A stretch of DNA of 46,634 nt from Nitrospirota bacterium (GTDB lineage: Bacteria; Nitrospirota; Nitrospiria; Nitrospirales; Nitrospiraceae), in assembly GCA_005877775.1 (NCBI GenBank), contig VBOJ01000013.1, positions 1-46,634 of the forward strand, in the 5' to 3' direction. Both the position numbers and the translations under genes were made by a program. Below, in pieces: positions 23,610 through 31,220 of the stretch. The stretch's first letter is position 1. Every line of letters starts with the position of its first letter. The notes under the pieces were generated by a model that was not told the DNA's origin, made no database searches, and saw only the letters and a list, made by a program, of their open reading frames with translations.

Positions 23610-24650
23610 TCATGAGTGTCCAGCTTGCAGCAATAGATCAGCGCGAGGATCAGGATGGCGAGCTCGCCCGAGTTGCTCATACAGCTTGCGGTCTTCATCG
23701 GTGAGGGAAGTCGGCATGACGATTTGCAAGGTGTAAAACAAGTCGCCGCGTCCGCCCGCCGCAGTCGGGAGTCCCTTGCCCTTGAGCCGGAGCTTGCTGT
23801 CCGCGCGACTGCCCGGCGGAACCTTCACGCGCACAGGGTCCGCCAAGGTCGGCGCCAGGACCTCGGCACCAAGGGCGGCTTCCCACGACCATACAGGCAG
23901 CGTGACGTGAAGATCGGCGCCTTCGCGACGGAACACCCGGTCCGGCTTGATGTGGACGCGCAGGTACAGATCGCCGCGCTTGCCTCCGTTGCGGCCGGTG
24001 GCACCCTTGCCGGCGACACGCACGCGCGTGCCGTCTTGGACCCCTGCCGGAATTTTCACCTCAATCGTGCGATGTTCAGTCTGGCCGCCGGTGCCGCCGC
24101 ACGTGGTGCATGGGCGGCCACGCTGATCTCCGGTTCCCCCACAGGCCTGGCAGGGGACCTTTTCAGCGAGCCGGATGCGGCGGCTGACCCCGGTCAATAC
24201 CTCGCGGAGGGTCAACTCGACTCCGGTTTCGAGATCCTCGCCCGGTGTGGTGAATCCCCTGAAGGCCGAACCGCTTCCGGTGCGCGATCCTCTCCCGAAG
24301 ATCGTCTCAAAAATATCGCCAAAGTCTTGCTCCCCGCCGAAGGCAAATTCCGGCCCCATGTCTGCGCCAGCGCCAGATCCAGCCTGTTGCCGGGCTCGCT
24401 CATAGGCCTCGCCCTCCTGCCAGCGATGACCGTACCGGTCGTATTTCTTTCGTGTCTCAGGATCACCCAGGACCTCGTGCGCCTCGTTCAGCTCCTTGAA
24501 CTTTTGCTCCATCTGCGCTTTCTTGGGTCCGCTGTGCAGATCAGGATGGTATTGGCGGGCCAGCCGGCGGTAGGCCTTCTTGATCTCATCGCCTGTGGCA
24601 GTACGAGGCACCGCAAGGATGTCATAGTAATCGCGTTGGGCGGATGCCAT
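23610..24650 (-). CDS. DnaJ/CbpA-type Hsp40 co-chaperone with a half zinc finger
   Basis: A 346-residue J-domain protein that would stimulate DnaK. Residues 1-72 form the J domain with the HPD motif in RQYHPDLHSG. A Gly/Phe-rich linker (AFGGEQDFGDIFETIFG) follows. The central zinc region has only two CxxCxGxG motifs (CQACGGTG and CTTCGGTGG), where canonical DnaJ has four, so only one zinc site can form. The two C-terminal substrate-binding domains follow, as in CbpA, with PAGVQDGTRVRVAGKG and PPGSRADSKLRLKGKG. The ribosome-binding site is weak. It is followed by DUF2892, Spy-like and PepSY genes on the same strand. Confidence 0.93.
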   Translation of the reverse strand: MASAQRDYYDILAVPRTATGDEIKKAYRRLARQYHPDLHSGPKKAQMEQKFKELNEAHEVLGDPETRKKYDRYGHRWQEGEAYERARQQAGSGAGADMGPEFAFGGEQDFGDIFETIFGRGSRTGSGSAFRGFTTPGEDLETGVELTLREVLTGVSRRIRLAEKVPCQACGGTGDQRGRPCTTCGGTGGQTEHRTIEVKIPAGVQDGTRVRVAGKGATGRNGGKRGDLYLRVHIKPDRVFRREGADLHVTLPVWSWEAALGAEVLAPTLADPVRVKVPPGSRADSKLRLKGKGLPTAAGGRGDLFYTLQIVMPTSLTDEDRKLYEQLGRARHPDPRADLLLQAGHS

Positions 24651-24724
24651 TGTGTGACGCTCAAGGCTCGGGTGAAAGCTTGATCGAGTGCAGCTTACGG
24701 TGTCCGCGCAATCTTTTCAAGGAG

Positions 24725-24821
24725 GGAGCTGATGGCCGATAGCTTATGACCAATGGCCGATCGCATACGCCGGGCCGCGGGTTTCTTAGCTATCAGCTCT
24801 TAGCCATCAGCCATGAGCTCC
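24725..24821. repeat. Inverted-repeat element A (ATGGCTGA-type), between the TtuA-like gene and dnaJ
   Basis: Left arm 24725-24762 (GGAGCTGATGGCCGATAGC and similar words) is matched by the reverse complement of 24785-24821 (ending CAGCCATGAGCTCC). Outer ends GGAGCT and AGCTCC are exactly complementary, and the arms are built from ATGGCYGAT-type words. The loop is GC-rich (GCCGGGCCGCGG). It fills the gap between two - strand genes and could act as a terminator or processing site. Confidence 0.7.
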
Positions 24822-24828
24822 TTGGGTG

Positions 24829-25767
24829 CTAGCGCGGGATCCCGGCCTTTGCGCGCGCCATCATCTTGCAATAGGAGCAAGTCTCTGCCGTTGTGGGCTG
24901 ACCGCAGGTGGCGCAGGGGCGCAAGGTGGCTTGATCCTTTTCGGCCATCGACGTTGGGACCGGCCGGGCTTTGGCCTGCTTCTCAAGAAAGCCCCAGTAG
25001 AAGCGTTGCTTGGTGCCGGGCGATTCCGTTTCCAGTCGGTTCAGCACCTCTTTGTAGAGCAGCAGCTTCGAGCCCTTGGCCATGGGGCATTCTTCGACGA
25101 TATAGTCGATCCGGTTCAGCACGGCGTAGGCGGCGAGCTCTCGCTCAGTGAGCCGGTACAGTGGCTTGACCTTCTTGGCGAAGCCCTCGACCGAGGCCGG
25201 GAGACTGGGGCTTTGCTTGTCTAAATAGTCGTCCTGCCAGTGCAGCACATTGCCCAGCAGACGAGCCGCCTCGTCGTCCAGATTGTGACCGGTGGCCATG
25301 ACGTCGTAGTCCTGCTCTACCGCGGCGCGGTTGAACTGATAGCGTTTGATCGTGCCGCAGGCCGAGCAGGTGGGCCGGTTGATCAGATCGGCCAGTTCCC
25401 TGATGCCCGCGCCTTCTTCCTCCTGGACGGTATGAATCAGCAATGTGGCGTGACAGGGTTTCGCGACCCTGTCGGCGTACCGCTCTACCTCCTCGCGGGA
25501 TTTCGCCGAGTAGCCGGGGATGCCGAGGTCCACATAGAGCGCATCGGCGTGGTAGCCCAGCTTGAGAAGAACATCCCATAGCGCCAGGCTGTCTTTCCCG
25601 CCGGAGACTGCGACGAGGATGCGGTCCGCTCGGCCGAACATCCGCTCAGCCTTGATCGCGCGCGAGACCTGGTCGTGCACGAACTCATTGAAGCAGGGCT
25701 TGCAGAAGGCCGCGTTGTGGCGTGGCAGCCCGATCACTGCCTTCGTCTTGCATTTTACGCAGTTCAT
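24829..25767 (-). CDS. TtuA/Ncs6-type tRNA thiolation PP-loop ATPase
   Basis: A 312-residue tRNA-modifying enzyme. It has an N-terminal zinc ribbon (C3, C6, C22, C25), a PP-loop (SGGKDS, residues 55-60) that adenylates the target uridine or cytidine, and cluster Cys residues C134 and C137 in TCSACGTIKR with C227 in EECPMAKG, the pattern that binds a 4Fe-4S cluster in TtuA and TtcA. A second zinc ribbon ends the protein (CATC and CSYC). Paired zinc ribbons point to the TtuA/Ncs6 branch, which 2-thiolates uridine in tRNA using a ubiquitin-like sulfur carrier. The next gene upstream on the strand encodes just such a small carrier. The start at 25767 removes 13 residues encoded by a flanking repeat. 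Confidence 0.88.
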   Translation of the reverse strand: MNCVKCKTKAVIGLPRHNAAFCKPCFNEFVHDQVSRAIKAERMFGRADRILVAVSGGKDSLALWDVLLKLGYHADALYVDLGIPGYSAKSREEVERYADRVAKPCHATLLIHTVQEEEGAGIRELADLINRPTCSACGTIKRYQFNRAAVEQDYDVMATGHNLDDEAARLLGNVLHWQDDYLDKQSPSLPASVEGFAKKVKPLYRLTERELAAYAVLNRIDYIVEECPMAKGSKLLLYKEVLNRLETESPGTKQRFYWGFLEKQAKARPVPTSMAEKDQATLRPCATCGQPTTAETCSYCKMMARAKAGIPR

Positions 25768-25776
25768 ACTTGCCTT

Positions 25777-25897
25777 CGTTAGGCGTGAGGCGTCAGCTTG
25801 CGTCATTGCGTCGAGCGTCTTTTGCGTCTGTCGCGACTGACGCTACGGACGCCGCACGCGTGGACGCTTTCTCACGCCTCACCCCTTACGCCTTACG
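25777..25897. repeat. GCGTC-core inverted-repeat element B, overlaps the end of the sulfur-carrier gene
   Basis: Ends are iterated GGCGTGA/GGCGTTA words on the left and ACGCCTTACG/ACGCCTCACC words on the right. The interior carries GCGTC repeatedly in the left half and GACGC repeatedly in the right half, so the whole can fold as a long GC-rich hairpin. Positions 25784-25871 match the reverse complement of element C with at most one mismatch at the right edge. The - strand stop codon of the sulfur-carrier gene (25879-25881) lies inside this element. Confidence 0.9.
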
Positions 25898-26094
25898 ACC
25901 GAACCACCTGAGATGACCGGCCTCACTTCCACTTCATCGGTGTCTTTCAGCATCTCATCCTCAGTGACGAGATCATCTCCCCGAATGACGAGGTGAGCTT
26001 CCGCGACCAGGTTCAGGTCGCGAAGCAGTTCACGCACGCGTTTCGGACCCTTGATTTCCACCTGCCGCTCAGGATGGCTGAGTTGAATTTTCAT
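25879..26094 (-). CDS. MoaD/ThiS/TtuB-like ubiquitin-fold sulfur carrier with a repeat-derived C-terminal extension
   Basis: A 71-residue beta-grasp protein. MKIQLSHPERQVEIKGPKRV, ELLRDLNLVAEAHLVIRG and EVEVRPVISGG follow the ThiS/MoaD pattern; such carriers receive sulfur as a C-terminal thiocarboxylate on Gly-Gly. Its position next to a TtuA-type enzyme suggests it supplies sulfur for tRNA thiolation. Here Gly-Gly is at 63-64, not at the end: seven more residues (SVVRRKG) follow, the last five and the stop encoded by element B. Without removal of this tail the carrier could not be adenylated. The ATG at 26094 lies after a GAGGAGG site with long spacing; upstream codons are repeat sequence. 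Confidence 0.75.
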   Translation of the reverse strand: MKIQLSHPERQVEIKGPKRVRELLRDLNLVAEAHLVIRGDDLVTEDEMLKDTDEVEVRPVISGGSVVRRKG

Positions 26095-26142
26095 GGCCAG
26101 ATCATATGCCTCCTCGGGGGGTAGGGGCAAGCGGTGGTTCTT

Positions 26143-26272
26143 TCGTGAGGCGTCAGGCGTGAGGCGTAAGAAAGCGTCCACGCGTGCGGCGTCCGTAGCG
26201 TCAGTCGCGACAGACGCAAAAGACGCTCGACGCAATGACGCAAGCTGACGCCTCACGTTTCACGCCTTACGG
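26143..26272. repeat. GCGTC-core inverted-repeat element C, opposite orientation to B
   Basis: Core 26169-26257 is the reverse complement of element B's core, essentially identical over about 88 bases, so B and C form a long inverted repeat around the sulfur-carrier gene. The outer part on the left repeats GGCGTGA/GGCGTCA words and on the right ends GTTTCACGCCTTACGG. It ends just at the galT stop (26275). Confidence 0.92.
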
Positions 26273-26274
26273 CA

Positions 26275-27288
26275 TTAAATCGAGGCTTCGCGCAGGGACT
26301 TGGCCGAGTCCTCGGGCGTGACGGGGTTGATGTAGAAGCCAGTTCCCCATTCGAAACCCGCCACCTGGGTCAGTTTGGGGATCACCTCGATATGCCAGTG
26401 GTAAAACTCGTTGGTCTTCTCGTGGAGCGGCGAAGTGTGCAGGATGAAGTTGAAGGCCGGCCTCGACAGGACGCGGTCCATCCGTCGCAGGGATTCCGAG
26501 AGAATGGGGGCCAGCAACTCGAAGTGCGTTTTCTGACTATCCTCGAAATATGCCGAGTGCCGCTTCGGGAGGATCCACATCTCGAAGGGAAACCGCGGGG
26601 CGAATGGGGTAATGGACACGAACTCCGGGTTCTCAGCAACCAGACGGTCGCCATCTCCGAGTTCTTGCCGGAGAATGTCGCAATAGATGCACCGTTCCCT
26701 CTGCTGGAAATGCGCGCGGCACCCTTCGATCTCGGCCGTGACGCTGCCGGGGATGACGGGTAGCGCGATCAGTTGCGAATGGGTATGTTCCAGGGTGGCG
26801 CCAGCGGCTACCCCATGGTTCTTGAAGACCAGGATATACCGAAAGCGGAGATCCTTCTTGAGGTCGACCATCCGGTCGCGGTAGGCCCAGAGGACATCCT
26901 CAATCCGTTTGGACGGCATCTCGGCGAGAGTGTCCTTATGCTCGGGAGTCTCAATAATCACCTCGTGCGCGCCGATGCCGTTCATGCGGTCATACAGGCC
27001 GATCCCTTCCCGCCCCAGGTCGCCCTCCACCTGGAGTGCGGGGAACTTGTTGGGCACCACACGGACGGTCCAGCCCGGCGAATTCGGCTCGCCGCCCTGT
27101 GGACGGTAGGCCAGGATTTCTTTGGGGGTGAGCCGTTCCTGGCCGGGGCAAAACGGACAGAGGGCGGTGGGGGCCTGTCGAGCCGCCGCGCTGTGACCAC
27201 TCTGAAAGAAGTCTCGTGGACGGCCGGCCCGGTCGGTCGAAATAATCACCCACCGTCCCATGACCGGATCTCGACGTAACTCAGGCAT
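26275..27288 (-). CDS. galT: Galactose-1-phosphate uridylyltransferase family protein
   Basis: A 337-residue HIT-superfamily nucleotidyltransferase. MPELRRDPVMGRWVIISTDR is the GalT N-terminus; zinc ligands C44 and C47 lie in CPFCPGQE. The catalytic loop reads EHTHSQ (H168, H170), with H170 in the nucleophile position that forms the uridylyl intermediate. Classical enzymes have HPHGQ; the THS variant is common in this branch and could reflect a different nucleotide or sugar, such as the ADP-glucose phosphorylase type. The Zn-site C-terminus includes FILHTSPLHEKTNEFYHWH. A glycan-hydrolysing GH57 gene lies upstream in the same direction, fitting a glycogen or glucan role. Confidence 0.88.
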   Translation of the reverse strand: MPELRRDPVMGRWVIISTDRAGRPRDFFQSGHSAAARQAPTALCPFCPGQERLTPKEILAYRPQGGEPNSPGWTVRVVPNKFPALQVEGDLGREGIGLYDRMNGIGAHEVIIETPEHKDTLAEMPSKRIEDVLWAYRDRMVDLKKDLRFRYILVFKNHGVAAGATLEHTHSQLIALPVIPGSVTAEIEGCRAHFQQRERCIYCDILRQELGDGDRLVAENPEFVSITPFAPRFPFEMWILPKRHSAYFEDSQKTHFELLAPILSESLRRMDRVLSRPAFNFILHTSPLHEKTNEFYHWHIEVIPKLTQVAGFEWGTGFYINPVTPEDSAKSLREASI

Positions 27289-27301
27289 AGTTCCTCACGT
27301 A

Positions 27302-27386
27302 TGATTTGGTGATTTGGCGATTTGGTGATTGAAGGATTTTCACTGACTAAACCATGAAATCACTAAATCACCAAATCGTCAATTCT
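27302..27386. repeat. Inverted-repeat element D (ATTTGGTG-type), between the GH57 gene and galT
   Basis: Left arm 27302-27330 is an iterated GATTTGGTGATTTGGCG-type sequence and right arm 27353-27386 is its approximate reverse complement (AAATCACTAAATCACC). This is the only AT-rich member of the set, and its loop is about 22 bases. It occupies nearly the whole gap between the two - strand genes. Confidence 0.8.
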
Positions 27387-27388
27387 TC

Positions 27389-29581
27389 TCAGACCCTCCA
27401 CATGATCGCCTCGTAATCCTGATCCGGCACCCTCAGAACTACCGCCTGACGCCGCGGATATCGCTCCGTCTCGAGGCCGTGTTGCATCACGACGAGGGTC
27501 ATCCTGAACTCTTCCCCTGCCTGTAGCGTGAGATCCTTGAACGGCACGGCCAGCTCAAGAATCTTGCGCCGGCAGATGGTGTGGTAGCGACCGACCTCGG
27601 AGAAGGAGTGATCGGGAGAGGCGGAACAGAGGGTGAAACTGTCCGGCCCGGGCGCGACGAGTGAAAAGACCAGCCTGTAGGACAGGGAGGCCGTGAGCAC
27701 ATGCAGCTCAACGGCCAACCCGGCCTGATCGGCCAGCGCGTCGTCGTCGGGATCGAGTCGGAGGAAGAGCGCATCGACACTGCATCCGAATTCGATTGCG
27801 GTGAAGAAGCCGTGCGACTTCCACATGGACCCACGGGGAGGATCAGGTTCAATGGCACCGGCCCCCCGCCATTCGAAGAAGTCCGAGATAAGCCCGTCAA
27901 TGGTGGGAGAGAGCAGACTGACCGGCAGGCGAACCGGATCGGATTCGTGCAGCCCGTCGAGACTTATGACCGGCTCGTTGAGGATCTCCGGAGCCGGCGC
28001 ACCAGCTCTTGTAAAGACGTTCCGCAGGTGCGTCCGGAACAGGCGGTCGAATTCCGATTTGTAGTCCGTCTCAAACTCGTCGCCGTACCACCAAAACCAG
28101 TCGCTGCCTTCGGCCGCGTACAGTTCCTCCCACGCTTCGCGGGCCTGGTCCGGTGACAGATCGCGGCTCAGCTCCACCAGCCGGGCGCGCGTGTGCCGGA
28201 GCAAATCCCAGGCCCGGTTGTCCTCCTCATGTCCCAGCCAGATCTTGAAGTCCTGGTTGATCCAGGACCCGCTGTGGAGGTGCTCGAGCCGGGCTGCGGG
28301 GGGCACAATCTCCAAGGAACGACTGATGGTCTCGGCCGAGAATCGAACACCTTCCGGCGAGTGAGGCGAGTCTTTGGCCAGCTCAGCATAGAGCCGGGAT
28401 AAAACGCGTTCTCCTCCGTCATGGTAATGTTCCCATGGATTTTCCCCGTCCAGGATGATCGGGATCAATACATGATCACCAGGCGCGCGCTGCACGATGT
28501 GGGTGAGCCGGCGCAGCACGTCCTCCACGGCTGACTCCGGCATCGTCCTGGCATAGACGAACCCAAAGGCATCGGAGAGCTCGCGGTCGCGGAACAGGAT
28601 TGTGACGTCCTCTCCTGGTTGCCCGACCGTGTACGGATGATAGAGATCCTGGTGGCGATTCCAACTGCCAAGCGAACGGGCCAGCACGCCTTCATCCGTG
28701 GCCATCCAGCGAAGCCCCGCTCGTCGCAGTATCGGGGCCATCTCGGGACACACCGAGCCTTCGGACGGCCACAATCCGGCGGGAGGCATGCCAAACAGCT
28801 CTTCATGGAGGGCCACGGCTTTTTGAATTTGCGCCTCCGCGTCGGCCGGTGCTTGAAAGCGCTGGGGTAGGGCCGTCTCCGGCCGAGACCTCTTGGCGAA
28901 GTCTGTATCAATCAGCAAAGGCAGGATGGGATGGTAGAAGGGACTGGTGGTCAGTTCGATCCGGCCAGACTCGGCCAGTTTCCGGTAGAGAGGGATGATC
29001 TGCGAGACGGCATCTTGCTGGAGGGCCAGAACCTCTCGCTTGTCGTCCTCAGTAAACCCCCGACCTTTGACGCGAAGGACGGCTAACCGTGGGTGTCGAG
29101 CTACCGTGCCGTAGCCGAACCAGGCCAGGTTGTGCCATACCTGCAGGTCCAGGAAATCCTGTGACGTGAACCGACGCGCCAGCCGATCCAGGTCTTGTCC
29201 CGTCACGTCCGTGCCACGCTTAACCAACAGCTCGTGGTAGCGAGAATAGGGCCGTACCATGGTTCCCCAGTTCGCGGCAAAAAAATGACGGACGATGAAG
29301 GCCCGCTCAGGCGGCGAGAGTTCCGCCGCTGGGCGCTGCGCGTGTTCGAGGAAGAGGTCGCGTACGGATCCCGACGTCAACTCCTTGAGTTGGACCAACA
29401 AGGAGGGGGTAAAGTTGACGGTGGCCCGCACCGTGGGGAACCGTTCCAGCAAGGAGGCCATGTCGAAATACGCTTTCGTGGCATGCAGCCGGACCCAGGG
29501 CATGCTCGCGGACCCCGACACCGGGTCGGTATAGTAGGGCTGGTGCATATGCCAGAGAAAGCAGATGTGGGCGGTTTTCAT
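27389..29581 (-). CDS. Glycoside hydrolase family 57 (alpha-glucan hydrolase or transferase)
   Basis: A 730-residue GH57 protein. The N-terminus CFLWHMHQPYY is the family's first conserved region. The nucleophile is E274 in GLWPSEGSV and the acid/base is D378 in ILDGENPWEHYHDGG. Their 104-residue spacing resembles amylopullulanase-type members rather than branching enzymes. A beta-rich C-terminal part (about 540-730) is probably a carbohydrate-binding or accessory domain. There is no signal peptide, so it acts in the cytoplasm on glycogen or maltodextrin. The gene is followed by galT on the same strand. The exact bond specificity is not decided by sequence. Confidence 0.9.
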   Translation of the reverse strand: MKTAHICFLWHMHQPYYTDPVSGSASMPWVRLHATKAYFDMASLLERFPTVRATVNFTPSLLVQLKELTSGSVRDLFLEHAQRPAAELSPPERAFIVRHFFAANWGTMVRPYSRYHELLVKRGTDVTGQDLDRLARRFTSQDFLDLQVWHNLAWFGYGTVARHPRLAVLRVKGRGFTEDDKREVLALQQDAVSQIIPLYRKLAESGRIELTTSPFYHPILPLLIDTDFAKRSRPETALPQRFQAPADAEAQIQKAVALHEELFGMPPAGLWPSEGSVCPEMAPILRRAGLRWMATDEGVLARSLGSWNRHQDLYHPYTVGQPGEDVTILFRDRELSDAFGFVYARTMPESAVEDVLRRLTHIVQRAPGDHVLIPIILDGENPWEHYHDGGERVLSRLYAELAKDSPHSPEGVRFSAETISRSLEIVPPAARLEHLHSGSWINQDFKIWLGHEEDNRAWDLLRHTRARLVELSRDLSPDQAREAWEELYAAEGSDWFWWYGDEFETDYKSEFDRLFRTHLRNVFTRAGAPAPEILNEPVISLDGLHESDPVRLPVSLLSPTIDGLISDFFEWRGAGAIEPDPPRGSMWKSHGFFTAIEFGCSVDALFLRLDPDDDALADQAGLAVELHVLTASLSYRLVFSLVAPGPDSFTLCSASPDHSFSEVGRYHTICRRKILELAVPFKDLTLQAGEEFRMTLVVMQHGLETERYPRRQAVVLRVPDQDYEAIMWRV

Positions 29582-29718
29582 GATTGGCTGATCTGCAGCG
29601 ATGACTGCAGTATCTCATAGGGCAGGCAGGGTTTCAATAAAGCGCCGTTGATCGTTTCTGCGACAAGCGGATGAAAATCAGGTATAAATGGAGGAGAAGC
29701 GGGAGCCGGGAACGTGTC

Positions 29719-30132
29719 ATGCAAAACGGTCAAGCACTCTCGTGCCGGGCAACACACGTAGCCGGCAGTATCTGGCGGTATTGGTTGCCGGTCGCGGCCT
29801 ATGCCGGCCTCATCTTCTATCTGTCTTCGCTCTCGCATCCTGAAGAATATGTTCCGTCACTGCTTGCGGAGCTTGGAGACGAGGTCCTCCACGCCGTGGA
29901 GTACGGATTGTTGAGCGTCCTCTGTTACCGAGCCTTCCGCCATGGGGCAGGCGCATGGGCGGCCCGGTACGCATTGCAACTCGCCATTGTCGCCGCTGCA
30001 ACCTATGGTGTGACCGATGAAGTCCATCAAGCGTTCGTGCCTTTGCGCGTAGCGGAGGCCGGTGATGTTCTCATGGATATGATCGGTGCAGCTATCGCAG
30101 CCACAGGGTGGAGCTGGACCGTCGAGCCCTAG
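29719..30132 (+). CDS. VanZ-family membrane protein
   Basis: A 137-residue membrane protein with about four hydrophobic segments: IWRYWLPVAAYAGLIFYLSS, AVEYGLLSVLCYRAF, LQLAIVAAATYGVTDEVHQ and VLMDMIGAAIAATGW. The DEVHQAFVPLR loop and DVLMDMIGA motif are diagnostic of the VanZ-like family, whose founding member lowers teicoplanin sensitivity, but most members have no known role. The exact start is uncertain: an in-frame ATG at 29671 adds 16 hydrophilic residues, and GGAGGAG at 29691-29697 is far from the ATG chosen. It is divergent from the GH57 gene and convergent with the aldo/keto reductase. Confidence 0.75.
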   Translation: MQNGQALSCRATHVAGSIWRYWLPVAAYAGLIFYLSSLSHPEEYVPSLLAELGDEVLHAVEYGLLSVLCYRAFRHGAGAWAARYALQLAIVAAATYGVTDEVHQAFVPLRVAEAGDVLMDMIGAAIAATGWSWTVEP

Positions 30133-30147
30133 CTCACTGTCCTGTCT

Positions 30148-31119
30148 TTACCAGGCGTAGGCCTCCGGCGCGGGCCCGCCAGGTCCGGGAAAAATCTCGT
30201 CGAGGCGCTTCATGGTCTTGGAGGTCAGCGTGATCTCCAGCGCCCGGAAAGATTGGTCCAACTGCTCAACCGTACGCGGCCCGATGATGGGCGCGGTGAC
30301 GGCCTTTTGGTGCAGGAGCCACGCGAGGGCCACATCCGCTGGCCGTTCATTGATCTCGCGGCAGAACGTCTCGTAGGTTTCGAGTTTCGTTCGATGCTTT
30401 TTGAGGTCACGTTGCAGGTCTTCCTTGGCCCGGCGCCCCTCTTTAGCTTTTTGGAGCACGCCGCCTAGCAGCCCACCGGCCAGTGGACTCCAGGGGATCA
30501 GGCCCACTCCATAGGCCTCGCAGGCTGGAACCACTTCCAGCTCCACCGCCCGCTCGGTCAGATTGTACAGACTTTGCTCGGACACCAGGCCCAGGAAGTG
30601 CCGGCTTCTGGCGGTCTCCTGCGCCTGCGCAATGTGCCAGCCGGCGAAGTTGCTGCTCCCTACGTACAGGACTTTGCCTTGGTCGCAGAGCTGCTCCATC
30701 GCCTGCCAGATCTCCTCCCAGGGTGCTGCTCGATAAATGTGGTGCATCTGATACAGATCAATGTGGTCAGTCTTCAGCCGGCGGAGACTCTCCTCGCAAG
30801 CCCGTCTGATGTGAAGCGCGGAAAGCCGCGCTTGGTTGGGCCAATCTCCCATCCGACCGTAGACCTTGGTGGCTAGCACCACTTTCTCCCGCCGACTGCT
30901 TCCTTGCGCAAACCACCGGCCGATGATCTGTTCGGTGACACCCTCACCGGTCCGACCGCCATACACATTAGCCGTGTCGAAAAAGTTGGTCCCCAGTTCC
31001 AACGCCCGATCCATGATCTTGAAACTGTCTGCCTCATTTGTGTATGGCCCGAAATTCATCGTGCCAAGACACAGGCGACTGACTTTCAGGCCGGATCTGC
31101 CCAAGTGAACGTATTCCAT
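30148..31119 (-). CDS. Aldo/keto reductase
   Basis: A 323-residue NADPH-dependent TIM-barrel reductase. The catalytic tetrad is complete: D48 and Y53 in FFDTANVYG, K85 in LATKVYG and H126 in YQMHHI. The N-terminus MEYVHLGRSGLKVSRLCLGT and the C-terminal AWLLHQKAVTAPIIGPRTV are typical of the YajO/Tas-like branch. The start at 31119 was chosen over an upstream TTG because GGAGGAG lies about 8 bases before it. The substrate (a small aldehyde, ketone or sugar) cannot be predicted. It is divergent from amgK. Confidence 0.93.
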   Translation of the reverse strand: MEYVHLGRSGLKVSRLCLGTMNFGPYTNEADSFKIMDRALELGTNFFDTANVYGGRTGEGVTEQIIGRWFAQGSSRREKVVLATKVYGRMGDWPNQARLSALHIRRACEESLRRLKTDHIDLYQMHHIYRAAPWEEIWQAMEQLCDQGKVLYVGSSNFAGWHIAQAQETARSRHFLGLVSEQSLYNLTERAVELEVVPACEAYGVGLIPWSPLAGGLLGGVLQKAKEGRRAKEDLQRDLKKHRTKLETYETFCREINERPADVALAWLLHQKAVTAPIIGPRTVEQLDQSFRALEITLTSKTMKRLDEIFPGPGGPAPEAYAW

Positions 31120-31220
31120 CAGGTGACTCCTCCGCAAGTCATGGTTGTTTCATGCGAGCAGGATACCGGTTTTCTCTATTCCGTGACAAGCTGTGAAGCC
31201 CCGGCTATAATTCGGTCTGT

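Noticed and set aside
23516-23698. 60-codon - strand frame spanning the end of dnaJ
   Set aside because: It overlaps the dnaJ C-terminus in another frame and has no ribosome-binding site or family resemblance.
23655-24683. 342-codon + strand frame opposite dnaJ
   Set aside because: It is antisense to a clear DnaJ with J domain and Cys motifs, and its composition is that of a shadow frame.
25722-25916. Short frames reading SLRRASFASVATDATDA and similar on either strand
   Set aside because: They are translations of the GCGTC repeat core, which gives the same peptide at each copy; no start site or independent conservation supports a protein.
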